Below, piece by piece: positions 48,789 to 60,297 of a DNA stretch of 64,000 nucleotides. Below the pieces are notes generated by a model. The model saw nothing but the letters and a program-made list of their open reading frames with translations. It made no database searches and was not told where the DNA came from. Every line of letters starts with the position of its first letter. The first letter of the stretch is position 1. The position numbers were made by a program, and so were the translations under genes. The stretch spans positions 8,061,533 to 8,125,532 of the forward strand of contig NZ_KB913037.1 in NCBI RefSeq assembly GCF_000384295.1, in the 5' to 3' direction. This stretch comes from Amycolatopsis balhimycina FH 1894 (lineage in GTDB: Bacteria > Actinomycetota > Actinomycetes > Mycobacteriales > Pseudonocardiaceae).

Positions 48789-49904
48789 CTACTGGCCAGG
48801 ACAGACCGCGGTGTCGGTGGCGGCGAGCAGGTGCTGGTTCGCCGCGGGCGGCACCGGCTGCTGGTTCAGCACCACCGACACGCGGCGGCCGTCCGGGCCG
48901 GCCCCGGCGAGGTTCGTGAAGCCGGGGATCCCGCCTTCGTGGCCCCAGAAGAGGCCGCAGGACACGGGGATGCTGCCCAGCCCGAGGCCGTAGCGAGCGC
49001 CCGGGATGCCCAGCTCGTCGGCCGGGACCGTGCGCTGCATCTCCGCCAGCTCGGCCGGGCGCAGCAGCCGCCCGCCCAGGAGCGCGCCGTAGAACCGGTC
49101 GAGGTCGGACGGCGTCGAGACCAGCCCGCCCGCCGCGCCCGCGATCGTCGCGTCGTAGTCGCTGAAGTCGACCAGCTTGCCGCCGATCGGCGCGTAGCCG
49201 ACGGCGTGCGGCGCGGGCAGCTTCTCGTCGCCGCGGCGGGGCAGGTAGGTGTCACGCAGCCCCAGCGGCCGGGTGATCCGGCGGGCGATCTCGACGTCCG
49301 GATCGTGCCCGGTCACGCGCGAGACGATCATCCCCGCGACGATGTAGCCGGTGTTGGAGTACGACCACTTCGTGCCGGGCGGGAACAGCGCCGGGTGCTT
49401 CAGCGCCATCGCCACCAGCTCGGCCGGGTCCGCGCCGCGGTGGCGCAGTGTCTCCGGATCGTTCAGTGCCAGGTCGTCGGTGTAGTTGTACAGCCCGCTG
49501 GTGTGCTGGAGCAGCTGCCGCACGGTGATCCGCCGGTCCGGGAGCAGGCCCGGCAGGTACCGCTCGACCGGCGCGTCCAGTTTCACCCGGCCTTCCGCGA
49601 CGAGCTGCAGCACGACGGTGGCGACGAACGACTTCGTGACGCTGCCCGCGCGGAAGGAACCGTTGCGCGGGAACGGCTTCCCGGTGGTGACGTCGCCGGT
49701 GCCGCTGCGCACGACCCGCGTCCGGTGGCCGTCCTGGATGACGGCTTCGGCGCCGGGCACGCCGTCCTGCGTCGTGAGGACGTCGAGGCCGTGCCGCACC
49801 GGATCCGCCGTGGCGGCGAGCGCGGGTGCCGCCGTGGTGGCGGCGAGCAGCGCGACGAGCGTGCCGACGGCGACGATCCGCCTGCCACGTAAGGACTTTC
49901 GCAT
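48789..49904 (-). CDS. Secreted serine hydrolase, D-alanyl-D-alanine carboxypeptidase/class C type
   Basis: A 371-residue exported protein. The signal peptide RIVAVGTLVALLAATTAAPALA is followed by the SVTK nucleophile motif at 88-91, YSN near 184 and HEGGIPG near 320 in place of the KTG box. The layout matches R61-type DD-peptidases and related esterases. It may trim peptidoglycan or hydrolyse D-amino-acid peptides. A perfect palindrome TGGGGTATACCCCA lies upstream (49987-50000). It is read on the same strand as, and downstream of, the two-component system 105 bases away. Confidence 0.9.
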   Translation of the reverse strand: MRKSLRGRRIVAVGTLVALLAATTAAPALAATADPVRHGLDVLTTQDGVPGAEAVIQDGHRTRVVRSGTGDVTTGKPFPRNGSFRAGSVTKSFVATVVLQLVAEGRVKLDAPVERYLPGLLPDRRITVRQLLQHTSGLYNYTDDLALNDPETLRHRGADPAELVAMALKHPALFPPGTKWSYSNTGYIVAGMIVSRVTGHDPDVEIARRITRPLGLRDTYLPRRGDEKLPAPHAVGYAPIGGKLVDFSDYDATIAGAAGGLVSTPSDLDRFYGALLGGRLLRPAELAEMQRTVPADELGIPGARYGLGLGSIPVSCGLFWGHEGGIPGFTNLAGAGPDGRRVSVVLNQQPVPPAANQHLLAATDTAVCPGQ

Positions 49905-49986
49905 GGATGAACCCCCTGCTGTGTCGATCTCTCCACGCTAGGGGGCCGGGACAGGCGGCGGGATGGGGCAGACCGCCGGATCTTCC

Positions 49987-50000
49987 TGGGGTATACCCCA
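49987..50000. promoter_or_regulatory. Perfect 14-bp palindrome TGGGGTATACCCCA
   Basis: It lies between the response-regulator stop and the leftward serine-hydrolase start (82 bases away). It could be an operator, possibly of the adjacent NarL-type regulator, or a small terminator. Confidence 0.45.
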
Positions 50001-50009
50001 CCACGCCGG

Positions 50010-50669
50010 TCAGCGATCGGCGGCGTGCCCCGGCCGGACCACCCCGGCTTCGTACGCGATGACCACCGCCTGGCTGCGGTTTCCGGCGCCGAGCTTCGCG
50101 AAGATGTTGCCCACGTGGGTCTTCACCGTCTCGAGGCTGATCACCAGCGCCGCCGCGATGTCCTGATTGGACAGCCCGGTGGCGATCAGCCGGAGCACCT
50201 CGGCTTCGCGGCGGGTGAGCGTCTTCGCCGCGCGCGTGTGCTTCCCGTCCGGGCGGCGCCCGCTGACCAGGCGCCGGATCGCCTCCGGGAACAGCAGCGA
50301 CTCGCCGGCGGCGACGGTCCGCACGGCGTGGGCGATCTCCTCCTTGCGCGCCCGCTTCAGCAGGAACCCGCTCGCCCCGGCCAGCAGCGCCTCGTGCACG
50401 TAGTCGTCGTTGTCGAACGTCGTGACGACCAGGATCTTCGGCGGTTCCGCGAGCGCCGCGAGCACCTGCCGGGTGGCCTCGATGCCGTCGGTGCCGGGCA
50501 TCCGGACGTCCATCAGCACGACGTCCGGCCGGGTCCGCCGCACTTCGGGCAGCACCTCGCCGCCGTCGGCCGCCTCGCCGGCCACCGGGAGGCCCTGCTG
50601 CTCCAGCAGGGCCCGCAGCCCGGTGCGGACCAGCGGTTCGTCGTCGGCGAGCAGCACGGTGGGGGTCAC
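50010..50669 (-). CDS. NarL/FixJ-family response regulator
   Basis: A 219-residue two-domain regulator. The receiver domain has LLADDEPLVRTGL (acidic pocket), phospho-acceptor Asp54 in VVLMDVRMPGTDGIEA, and the conserved Lys in GFLLKRARKEEI. The C-terminal LuxR-type helix-turn-helix is LTRREAEVLRLIATGLSNQDIAAALVI then SLETVKTHVGNIFAKLG. The GTG overlaps the stop of the sensor-kinase gene (GTGA). Targets may include the adjacent secreted serine hydrolase. Confidence 0.95.
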   Translation of the reverse strand: MTPTVLLADDEPLVRTGLRALLEQQGLPVAGEAADGGEVLPEVRRTRPDVVLMDVRMPGTDGIEATRQVLAALAEPPKILVVTTFDNDDYVHEALLAGASGFLLKRARKEEIAHAVRTVAAGESLLFPEAIRRLVSGRRPDGKHTRAAKTLTRREAEVLRLIATGLSNQDIAAALVISLETVKTHVGNIFAKLGAGNRSQAVVIAYEAGVVRPGHAADR

Positions 50670-51865
50670 GCGCCCGCCCGCAGCGGGATGGTCGCGCTCA
50701 GCCGCCAGCGGCCGTCGTCCGGGCCGGCGTCGAGCTCGCCGCGCAGGGCCTCGACGCGCTCGGCGAGCCCGGCCAGCCCGTGCCGCCCGGTCCGCGGCCG
50801 CTCGCCGGGCAGCGCGTTGACGACGGCGATGGCCAGCCGGTCCGGCCCGGCCTCGACCCGCACGTCCACCTCGCCGGGGCCGGCGTGGCGCAGCGCGTTG
50901 GTCAGGCCCTCCTGGACGATCCGGTAGCCCTCGCGCGACACCGCGGCGGGCAGCGCGGCGACCGGCCCGGTGACGGTCAGGCGGACGTCGAGCCCGGCTT
51001 CGCGGGCCCGCACGGCGAGGACGTCCACTTCGGCCAGTGTGCGCGTCGGCTCTTTCGCGGCCGGCTCCTCGCGAAGCAGGCCCAGGACGTGGTCGAGATC
51101 TTCGAGTGCGCTGCGGGAGGCTTCTTCGATCGTGCCGAGCGCCCTCCGGACCTGGGCCGGGTCGGCCTCGACCAGCTCGGCCGCGGCCGCCGCCTGGATG
51201 GTCGACGTCGTGAGCGTGTGCCCGATGGAGTCGTGCAGCTCGCGCGCCAGGCGGTTGCGCTGGGCGAGGACGGCCGCGCGCTGCTCGGCGGCCGCCGCGA
51301 GCTCGGCCGCGGACGGGCCCAGCAGCGTCGTGGCGCCGACCCGGAAACCGGTGGTGGCGGCCGCGGCGACGACGAGCGCCACGAAGAGCATCGCGAGGCC
51401 GAACGGGATCGTCCAGGCGCCGAGCGGGACGTCGTTCCAGAAGAAGCTGATCCGGTCCTGGCCGCCGGTCAGCCACGCCAGCGGCACGAACATCGTGATC
51501 GCGAGGAACCCCAGAACGGTGACCAGGACCCCGCTCACCGCCGTGTGCAGCGCGAACCACAGGCCCGACCGCAGCCGCGAGCCGGCGTCCGGGCGCCGGG
51601 CCGGAGTGGGCAGGCCGATGCCGAGCAGGCCGTTGGCGAGGCCGATGCCCAGGCGCCGGACCGGTCCCAGCAGGCCCAGCAGCCCCATCAGCACCGCGAG
51701 CGCGACCACGGCGATGACGGCGCGGACCCGGGAGTCGGCTTCGAACGACACCGCGACGGCGAAGGCGAAGAGGGACATCGGCGCGGCCATCGCGAGGCTC
51801 GCGACGGCGTACGGAAGGCTGCGGTAGCTGCCGATCCGCGGCAAGGACTGGAGGAAACCGGGCAT
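50666..51865 (-). CDS. NarL-type sensor histidine kinase
   Basis: A 399-residue membrane kinase with four to six helices in the first ~190 residues (YAVASLAMAAPMSLFAFAVAVSF, AVIAVVALAVLMGLLGLLG, VSGVLVTVLGFLAITMFVPLAWL, MLFVALVVAAAATTGF). The HisKA_3 dimerisation helix has its phospho-His at ~209 in LARELHDSIGHTLTTS. The C-terminal HATPase domain begins YRIVQEGLTNALRHAGPGEVDV. No distinct extracellular sensor domain is visible, so the signal is probably membrane-related. It is cotranscribed with the regulator and divergent from rpe. Confidence 0.94.
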   Translation of the reverse strand: MPGFLQSLPRIGSYRSLPYAVASLAMAAPMSLFAFAVAVSFEADSRVRAVIAVVALAVLMGLLGLLGPVRRLGIGLANGLLGIGLPTPARRPDAGSRLRSGLWFALHTAVSGVLVTVLGFLAITMFVPLAWLTGGQDRISFFWNDVPLGAWTIPFGLAMLFVALVVAAAATTGFRVGATTLLGPSAAELAAAAEQRAAVLAQRNRLARELHDSIGHTLTTSTIQAAAAAELVEADPAQVRRALGTIEEASRSALEDLDHVLGLLREEPAAKEPTRTLAEVDVLAVRAREAGLDVRLTVTGPVAALPAAVSREGYRIVQEGLTNALRHAGPGEVDVRVEAGPDRLAIAVVNALPGERPRTGRHGLAGLAERVEALRGELDAGPDDGRWRLSATIPLRAGA

Positions 51866-51960
51866 GCCGCCGAGCGTAAGGCGGCACCCGTGCCCGTGAC
51901 CTCCCTCTCCGGAGCCAGATCCTGGTCACAACCGGTTAGCGAGCGTTAGCGCCGTCCTCC

Positions 51961-51966
51961 TACACT
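51961..51966 (+). promoter_or_regulatory. Leaderless -10 element TACACT
   Basis: TACACT ends six bases before the rpe GTG with no Shine-Dalgarno, indicating a leaderless rpe transcript. Confidence 0.6.
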
Positions 51967-51972
51967 CGGGAC

Positions 51973-52659
51973 GTGGCAGACCGACCTTTGATCGCACCCA
52001 GCATCCTCGCGGCGGACTTCGCCCGGCTCGGCGAGGAGATCGCCGCCGTGGCCGCCGGTTCGGAGACCCGCGCCGACTGGGTCCACGTCGACGTCATGGA
52101 CGCGCACTTCGTGCCCAACCTGACCCTCGGCCTGCCCGTCGTCCAGGCGCTGCTCAAGAGCACCGACGTGCCGATCGACTGCCACCTGATGATCGACGAC
52201 CCGGACCGCTGGGCGATCGGCTACGCCGAGGCCGGCGCCTACAACGTCACCGTGCACGCCGAGGCCGCGAAGGACCCGGTCGCGCTGGCGAAGAACCTGC
52301 GCGCCGCGGGGGCGAAGGCCGGCCTGTCCCTCAAGCCGGGCACCGCGCTCGAACCGTGGCTCGACGCGCTCAAGCACTACGACACGCTGCTGGTGATGTC
52401 GGTCGAGCCGGGCTTCGGCGGGCAGTCGTTCATCGCGGACGTCCTGGAGAAGGTCCGCACCGCGCGGCGGCTGGTCGACACCGGGCACCTGAAGCTGGTC
52501 GTCGAGATCGACGGCGGGATCAACAACGAGACCATCGAACAGGCCGCCGAGGCCGGTGTCGACTGCTTCGTCGCCGGATCCGCCGTCTACGGCGCCGCGG
52601 ACCCGGGCAAGGCGATCGCCGCGCTGCGCGAGCAGGCGGCCCGCGGCCGGGCCGGCTGA
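51973..52659 (+). CDS. rpe: Ribulose-phosphate 3-epimerase
   Basis: Interconverts ribulose-5-phosphate and xylulose-5-phosphate; ribulose-5-phosphate is also the RibB substrate, a likely reason for linkage to riboflavin genes. It has 228 residues with a TIM barrel. [57 protein letters not shown] and EIDGGIN carry the metal and phosphate sites. GTG start with a leaderless promoter. In M. tuberculosis ribG and two transport genes intervene before ribE; here they do not. Confidence 0.98.
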   Translation: MADRPLIAPSILAADFARLGEEIAAVAAGSETRADWVHVDVMDAHFVPNLTLGLPVVQALLKSTDVPIDCHLMIDDPDRWAIGYAEAGAYNVTVHAEAAKDPVALAKNLRAAGAKAGLSLKPGTALEPWLDALKHYDTLLVMSVEPGFGGQSFIADVLEKVRTARRLVDTGHLKLVVEIDGGINNETIEQAAEAGVDCFVAGSAVYGAADPGKAIAALREQAARGRAG

Positions 52660-52751
52660 CACGTGCGGCGGCACCGGAGAAGCCACCGGGCCGCGGCGGG
52701 TGTTGGATGGAAGGACCGGTTCACAGACCGGCTCACAAGGAGGCAGCGCAC

Positions 52752-53377
52752 GTGTTCACCGGCATAGTCGAGGAGATCGGCGAAGTCACCGCCGTCGAGC
52801 AGCTGACCAACGCGGCCCGGCTGCGCGTGCGCGGCCCGCTGGTCACCGGCGACGCCGGGCACGGCGACTCGATCGCGGTCAGCGGCGTCTGCCTCACGGT
52901 CGTCGAGGTGGCGGGCGGTGAGTTCACCGTCGACGTCGTCGACGAGACGCTGCAGCGGTCCAGCCTGGCCAAGGTCGCGGTCGGTGACCGGGTCAACCTC
53001 GAACGCGCCACCCCGGCCGGCGGCCGGCTCGGCGGGCACATCATGCAGGGGCACGTGGACGGGACCGGCGTGTTCCTCGGCCGCGACGAGAACGGCGTCA
53101 CGACGTTCGCGCTGCCCGCGCACCTGGCGCGGTACGTGGTCGAGAAGGGCTCGATCGCGGTCGACGGGATCTCCCTGACGGTGGCCGCGGTGACCGCCGA
53201 CCGGTTCAAGGTGGCGCTGATCCCGACCACTCTCGAAGCGACCACGCTCGGCGGCCGGGAAGTGGGCGACCTGGTCAACCTCGAGGTCGACGTGGTCGCG
53301 AAGTACGTGGAAAAGCTGGCCGAGGCACATATCCGCGACCAGGTGCACAATCGGGACGGCGGCACGGAGGAGCGGTC

Positions 53378-53381
<4 letters not shown>
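52752..53381 (+). CDS. ribE: Riboflavin synthase alpha subunit
   Basis: Dismutates two dimethyl-ribityllumazine molecules to riboflavin. It has 209 residues made of two similar barrels, each with its substrate motif ([13 protein letters not shown] and [13 protein letters not shown]). It starts [12 protein letters not shown]. The GTG follows a strong AAGGAGG at 52738-52744. No FMN riboswitch is recognisable in the 92-base leader. The stop overlaps ribBA (ATGA). Confidence 0.97.
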
Positions 53382-55649
<2,268 letters not shown>

Positions 55650-55670
55650 CGCAAGGTCGGGGGCCGGGCG

Positions 55671-56447
55671 TCAGAGGTCCAGGTCGACCACGATCGGCGC
55701 GTGGTCCGACGGGCCCTTGCCCTTCCGGGCTTCACGGTCCACATAGGAATCCTTGACCGCGCCGGAGAACGCCGCGTTGCCGTACACCAGGTCGATCCGC
55801 ATGCCCTTGTTGTTCGGGAAGTTCCCGGCCCGGTAGTCCCAGTACGTGAACGGGTGGTCGTACTTCAGCGGCCGCGGGAACACGTCCGACAACCCCAGGT
55901 CCCGCAGCCGCGCCAACGCGTCCCGCTCCGGCTTCGTCACGTGCGTCGACTCCGCGAACAGCGCGATGTCCCAGACGTCCGCGTCCGTCGGGGCCACGTT
56001 GAAGTCGCCCAGGACCGCGAAAGGCCCGTCCGAAAGCTCCGAAGCCACCAGCGACCGCAAAGCTTCCAGCCACTCCAGCTTGTACGCGTAGTGCGGGTTG
56101 TCCGGCTCACGCCCGTTGGGCACGTACACCGACCAGACCCGCACCCCACCACACGTGGCGCCGATCGCGCGGGCCTCCGCGGCCCCGTCGAACTGCGGCT
56201 CGCCCGGCAGCCCGCGGACCACGTCGGCCAGGCCCACGCGCGACACGATCCCCACGCCGTTCCAGCGCCCCAGCCCGTACGCCGCCACCTCGTACCCGAG
56301 TGCCTCGACCTCGGTCAACGGGAACTTCTCCGTCGTGGTCTTCAGCTCCTGCAGGCACAGCACGTCCGGCGCCGTCTCCTCCAGGAAACCCAGCACACGC
56401 GGCAGGCGGGGGACGATGGAGTTCACGTTCCAGGTGGCGATCCGCAT
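55671..56447 (-). CDS. Exodeoxyribonuclease III (AP endonuclease)
   Basis: Mg-dependent AP endonuclease/3' exonuclease of the Xth family, 258 residues. MRIATWNVNSIVPRLPRVLGFLEE and VLCLQELKT carry the first metal ligands; VPNGREPDN, GDFNVAPTDADVWD and the terminal GPSDHAPIVVDLDL hold the remaining catalytic residues. The ATG at 56447 gives the usual start; in-frame ATGs a few codons upstream exist. Its start lies 107 bases from the stop of the protease gene on the same strand, with a hairpin repeat between. Base-excision role; uvrC nearby is unrelated in strand. Confidence 0.93.
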   Translation of the reverse strand: MRIATWNVNSIVPRLPRVLGFLEETAPDVLCLQELKTTTEKFPLTEVEALGYEVAAYGLGRWNGVGIVSRVGLADVVRGLPGEPQFDGAAEARAIGATCGGVRVWSVYVPNGREPDNPHYAYKLEWLEALRSLVASELSDGPFAVLGDFNVAPTDADVWDIALFAESTHVTKPERDALARLRDLGLSDVFPRPLKYDHPFTYWDYRAGNFPNNKGMRIDLVYGNAAFSGAVKDSYVDREARKGKGPSDHAPIVVDLDL

Positions 56448-56484
56448 GCCCGCGAGCATCCCACACCCCACCGACGGAAAAAGC

Positions 56485-56533
56485 CGTGAAGGCCACCTTC
56501 AGGAACTACAAGTTCCTCAAGGTGGCCTTCACG
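56485..56533. repeat. GTGAAGGCCACCTTCAGG hairpin repeat, copy 2
   Basis: Arms 56485-56507 and 56511-56533 pair with one mismatch (C for A in the stem) around an ACA loop. The right arm is identical to that of copy 1 at 39905-39953. It lies 21 bases after the leftward protease stop, as a terminator would. Confidence 0.85.
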
Positions 56534-56554
56534 AACAACGGAACTCAACGGAAC

Positions 56555-57277
56555 TCAGACGCCGGCGGTCGTCCGGATCCAGGACCGGCTCGCCGCCACG
56601 CTCGCGTAGTTGTTCGTGCCGCGCGTGGTGCTGCCGCTCTGGTTCTGGACCGTCGACGCGACACCGACCTGCACGCCACCGGAGACCTCGGGGCCGCCCG
56701 AGTCGCCCTTCCACGCCGAGCCGTTGATGCCGACGCTCTGGATCGCGCGGCCGCCGTAGGCGTCCGTGGACCGGCCGGTCACCTGGACGTTCGCCGTCTT
56801 CAGCGACGTCGCCGGCGGGCCGGTCGGGGTCGTGCGGCCCCAGCCGTAGATCTGGTTGGTGCTGCCGGTCGCCGGGTCCGAGCTGCCCAGCGAGATCGGC
56901 GAGGCGCTCGTCGCCGAGGCCAGGTGCAGCAGCGCGATGTCGCCGTTCGGGGACTCGTACTCGCCGTCGACGGCGATCTTCGTGCCCGAGAGCAGCGTGT
57001 TGCTGCCGACCCGGACGTACATCCCCGAGCCGTCCTGGTCGAGGCAGTGCACCGCGGTCAGCACCCAGCGCGACGCGATGACCGTGCCCGAGCAGTTGAA
57101 GCCCTGGTAGTCACGGCCAGCGGTGTTGACGTACACCTGAGCACCCCAGGAAACCGTCGGGGCGGTGGTGCCGCCGACGATGTTCGGCTGGACGCCCGCG
57201 GCGGCGACCGCGCCGCCGGCCAGGGTCAGCGCGACGGCAGCCGCGGAAGCGGCACCGAGGAGACGAAGAGAGGTCAC
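56555..57277 (-). CDS. Secreted trypsin-like serine protease
   Basis: A 240-residue S1-family protease. The signal peptide SLRLLGAASAAAVALTLAGGAVAAAG is followed by a very short propeptide and the mature N-terminus IVGGTTA. The catalytic triad is His in LTAVHCL, Asp in PNGDIALLHL and Ser in KGDSGGPEV. The residue at the base of the specificity pocket was not assigned. The GTG at 57277 is chosen for its AAAGGA ribosome-binding site; the frame stays open upstream. It diverges from uvrC. Confidence 0.92.
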   Translation of the reverse strand: MTSLRLLGAASAAAVALTLAGGAVAAAGVQPNIVGGTTAPTVSWGAQVYVNTAGRDYQGFNCSGTVIASRWVLTAVHCLDQDGSGMYVRVGSNTLLSGTKIAVDGEYESPNGDIALLHLASATSASPISLGSSDPATGSTNQIYGWGRTTPTGPPATSLKTANVQVTGRSTDAYGGRAIQSVGINGSAWKGDSGGPEVSGGVQVGVASTVQNQSGSTTRGTNNYASVAASRSWIRTTAGV

Positions 57278-57429
57278 GGCGGTGATCCTTTCGGACGGGG
57301 ACCGGAGCGGCCGGTCGGAAAGTAACCACCGCGTCACAGGTGCGGACACCGACGAAGGTCGGAATCGGACGAACACCCTACTTCCGGCCGGCCCGCCGGG
57401 GGCGCGCGGAAACTGTCGGTGCCGCCCCA

Positions 57430-57435
57430 TAGTCT
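57430..57435 (+). promoter_or_regulatory. Leaderless -10 element TAGTCT
   Basis: TAGTCT ends six bases before the uvrC GTG. A Shine-Dalgarno is absent, so the uvrC-rapZ-yvcK-whiA transcript is probably leaderless at its 5' end. Confidence 0.6.
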
Positions 57436-57441
57436 TGGGGT

Positions 57442-59397
57442 GTGGCTGACCCGACCACCTACCGACCCGCTCCGGGAAGCATCCCGGAGGCCCCTGGCGT
57501 GTACAAGTTCCGTGACGCGACCAGGCGGGTCATCTACGTCGGCAAGGCGAAAAGCCTGCGCAGCAGGCTGAACTCCTACTTCGCCGACCTCTCCGGCCTG
57601 CACCCGCGCACCCGCCAGATGGTGACGACGGCCGCGAGCGTCGAGTGGACCGTCGTCGCCACCGAGGTCGAGGCGCTCCAGCTCGAGTACAACTGGATCA
57701 AGGAGTTCGACCCCCGGTTCAACGTCCGCTACCGCGACGACAAGAGCTACCCGATGCTCGCGGTGACGCTGACCGAGGAGTTCCCGCGCCTGCACGTCTA
57801 CCGCGGCGCGCGCAAGAAGGGCGTCCGGTACTTCGGCCCGTACGCGCACGCGTGGGCCATCCGCGAGACGCTCGACCTGCTGCTGCGCGTCTTCCCGGCG
57901 CGCACCTGCTCGGCCGGGGTGTTCCGGCGGCACGGCCAGATCGGCCGGCCCTGCCTGCTCGGCTACATCGACAAGTGCTCGGCACCGTGCGTGGGCCGCG
58001 TCTCGGCCGACGAGCACCGCGCCATCGTCGAGGACTTCTGTGACTTCCTCGCCGGCAAGACCGACGCGATGATCAAGCGGCTGGAAAACGAGATGGCGGC
58101 CGCGTCCGGAGACCTCGAGTTCGAGCGCGCCGCCCGGCTGCGCGACGACCTCGGCGCGCTGCGCCGTGCCATGGAGAAGCAGGCCGTAGTGCTCGGCGAC
58201 GGCACGGACGCCGACGTCGTCGCGTTCGCGCACGACGACCTCGAAGCCGCGGTCCAGGTCTTCCACGTGCGGGGCGGCCGGGTCCGCGGCCAGCGCGGCT
58301 GGGTGATCGACAAGGCCGAGGAGATGGACGTCCCGGCGCTGGTCGACCACTTCCTCACCCAGTTCTACGGCGACGAGGCCGACCTCGACGCCCGCGACGA
58401 CGTCGACGCCGGCCCGGTCGTGCCGCGCGAGGTCCTCGTGCCGGAGCTGCCGGCGGACGCCGACGCGGTCGCGGAGTGGCTGACCGGGCTGCGCGGCTCG
58501 CGGGTGCAGCTGCGGGTGCCGCAGCGCGGCGACAAGAAGGCCCTCGCCGAGACCGTGCAGCGGAACGCGGGCGAGGCGTTCACCCAGCACAAGCTGCGCC
58601 GCGCCGGTGACCTCACGGCCCGCTCGGCGGCGCTCACCGAACTGCAGGAGTTCCTGGCCCTCGACACCGCGCCGCTGCGCATCGAGTGCATCGACATCAG
58701 CCACATCCAGGGCAGCGACGTCGTCGCGTCGCTCGTGGTGTTCGAGGACGGGCTCGCGCGCAAGTCCGAGTACCGCCGCTTCGCGCTGCGGGAGGCGGCC
58801 ACGGAGGGTGACGTCGCGTCGATCGCCGAGGTCGTGCGGCGCCGGTTCTACCGCTATCTCAAGGAAACCGCCGAGGAGTCGAGCAAGCCCGGTCTCGACC
58901 CGGAGACCGGCCGGCCGAAGAAGTTCGCCTACCCGCCGAACCTGCTGGTCGTCGACGGCGCGGGCCCGCAGGCCACCGCGGCCGCGGACGTGCTGGCCGA
59001 GCTCGGCATCACCGACATCGCCGTGATCGGGCTGGCCAAGCGGCTCGAAGAGGTCTGGCTGCCCGCCGACCCCGATCCGGTGATCCTGCCGCGGACGTCG
59101 GAGGGGCTGTACCTGCTGCAACGGCTCCGTGACGAGGCCCACCGCTTCGCCATCGCCTACCACCGCGAAAAGCGCTCCAAGCGGCTGCAGACGTCCGAAT
59201 TGGACAGTGTGCCCGGGCTGGGGCAGGCTCGCCGCACCGCGCTGATCAAGCATTTCGGCTCGGTGAAGAAGCTCAAGCAGGCCAGGGTCGAAGAGATCGA
59301 GGCGGTGCCCGGCTTCGGCAGGCGCACCGCGGAGGCCGTGGTCGCCGCGCTGGCCGGGGAGTCCGGCGCGAGCAACGGCACAGGAGCAGGGGAGTAG
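57442..59397 (+). CDS. uvrC: Excinuclease ABC subunit C
   Basis: Makes the dual incisions in nucleotide excision repair. It has 651 residues. An N-terminal GIY-YIG nuclease ([30 protein letters not shown]) is followed by the Cys-rich [28 protein letters not shown]. Then come the UvrB-interacting UVR helices (~200-245), an RNase H-like 5' nuclease ([39 protein letters not shown]) and C-terminal helix-hairpin-helix pairs ([34 protein letters not shown]). rapZ follows after nine bases. Confidence 0.98.
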   Translation: MADPTTYRPAPGSIPEAPGVYKFRDATRRVIYVGKAKSLRSRLNSYFADLSGLHPRTRQMVTTAASVEWTVVATEVEALQLEYNWIKEFDPRFNVRYRDDKSYPMLAVTLTEEFPRLHVYRGARKKGVRYFGPYAHAWAIRETLDLLLRVFPARTCSAGVFRRHGQIGRPCLLGYIDKCSAPCVGRVSADEHRAIVEDFCDFLAGKTDAMIKRLENEMAAASGDLEFERAARLRDDLGALRRAMEKQAVVLGDGTDADVVAFAHDDLEAAVQVFHVRGGRVRGQRGWVIDKAEEMDVPALVDHFLTQFYGDEADLDARDDVDAGPVVPREVLVPELPADADAVAEWLTGLRGSRVQLRVPQRGDKKALAETVQRNAGEAFTQHKLRRAGDLTARSAALTELQEFLALDTAPLRIECIDISHIQGSDVVASLVVFEDGLARKSEYRRFALREAATEGDVASIAEVVRRRFYRYLKETAEESSKPGLDPETGRPKKFAYPPNLLVVDGAGPQATAAADVLAELGITDIAVIGLAKRLEEVWLPADPDPVILPRTSEGLYLLQRLRDEAHRFAIAYHREKRSKRLQTSELDSVPGLGQARRTALIKHFGSVKKLKQARVEEIEAVPGFGRRTAEAVVAALAGESGASNGTGAGE

Positions 59398-59406
59398 GGA
59401 AACACA

Positions 59407-60297
59407 GTGAGTGCGCAAGAGGAGATCCGCGGCTCCGGCATGGAGGTCGCGGTCGTGTCCGGGTTGTCGGGCGCGGGCCGCAGCACGGCGGCCAAGTGCC
59501 TGGAGGACCTGGGCTGGTTCGTCGTCGACAACCTGCCGCCGGAGCTGATCGCCACCATGGTGGAGCTGGGCGCGCAGGCGCGCGGCGCGATCACGAAGGT
59601 GGCGGTGGTGATGGACGTGCGTTCGCGCGCGTTCACCGACGACCTGGCTTCGGTGATCAAGGACCTCGACGCCCGCGGCTACAAGCCGCGGGTGCTGTTC
59701 CTGGAGGCGACCGACGCCGTGCTGGTGCGGCGCTTCGAGGCCGTCCGCCGGGGCCACCCGATGCAGGGCGACGGCCGGCTCGCCGACGGCATCACCGCGG
59801 AGCGGACGCTGCTGGAGCCGCTGCGCGAAGAGGCCGACCTGGTGCTCGACACGTCGTCGCTGTCGGTGCACGACCTGCGGGCCAAGATCGAGGACGCGTT
59901 CGGCTCGGAGGCAAGCACCCAGACCCGGGTCACCGTGCTGTCGTTCGGCTACAAGTACGGCCTGCCGATGGACGCCGACCTGGTGATGGACGTCCGGTTC
60001 CTGCCGAACCCGTTCTGGATCCCGGAGCTGCGCGAGCACACGGGCCTCGACGGCGAGGTCCGCAACTACGTCCTCTCGCAGGAGGGCGCCGAGGAGTTCC
60101 TCGACCGCTACCACCAGCTGCTGCGGCTGATCGGCGCCGGCTACAAGCGCGAGGGCAAGCGGTACCTGACGCTGGCCGTCGGCTGCACCGGCGGCAAGCA
60201 CCGCAGCGTGGCGCTGTCCGTCGAGCTCGCCCAGCGTCTGTCCAAAGAGGACGGAATGGCCGTGAAGGTGGTGCACCGCGACCTTGGTCGTGAATAA
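59407..60297 (+). CDS. rapZ: RapZ/YvcJ-family nucleotide-binding protein
   Basis: P-loop protein with a C-terminal RNA/metabolite-binding half, 296 residues. VVSGLSGAGRSTAAKCLEDLGWFVVDNLPPELI carries Walker A (~19-27) and the family signature. LFLEATDAVLVRRFEAVRRGHP and the C-terminal FGYKYGLPMDADLVMDVRFLPNPFW and VGCTGGKHRSVALS are typical. In E. coli RapZ controls glucosamine-6-phosphate synthase via small RNA; in actinobacteria the target is unknown. It forms the conserved rapZ-yvcK-whiA trio. Confidence 0.96.
   Translation: MSAQEEIRGSGMEVAVVSGLSGAGRSTAAKCLEDLGWFVVDNLPPELIATMVELGAQARGAITKVAVVMDVRSRAFTDDLASVIKDLDARGYKPRVLFLEATDAVLVRRFEAVRRGHPMQGDGRLADGITAERTLLEPLREEADLVLDTSSLSVHDLRAKIEDAFGSEASTQTRVTVLSFGYKYGLPMDADLVMDVRFLPNPFWIPELREHTGLDGEVRNYVLSQEGAEEFLDRYHQLLRLIGAGYKREGKRYLTLAVGCTGGKHRSVALSVELAQRLSKEDGMAVKVVHRDLGRE

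Noticed and set aside
52660..52751. FMN riboswitch before ribE
   Set aside because: The 92-base leader has none of the conserved RFN core motifs that I can recognise; only a small GACCGGTTC-type hairpin is visible.
57278..57441. LexA/SOS box upstream of uvrC
   Set aside because: CGAACACCCTAC resembles only one half of the actinobacterial SOS box and the second half is absent.
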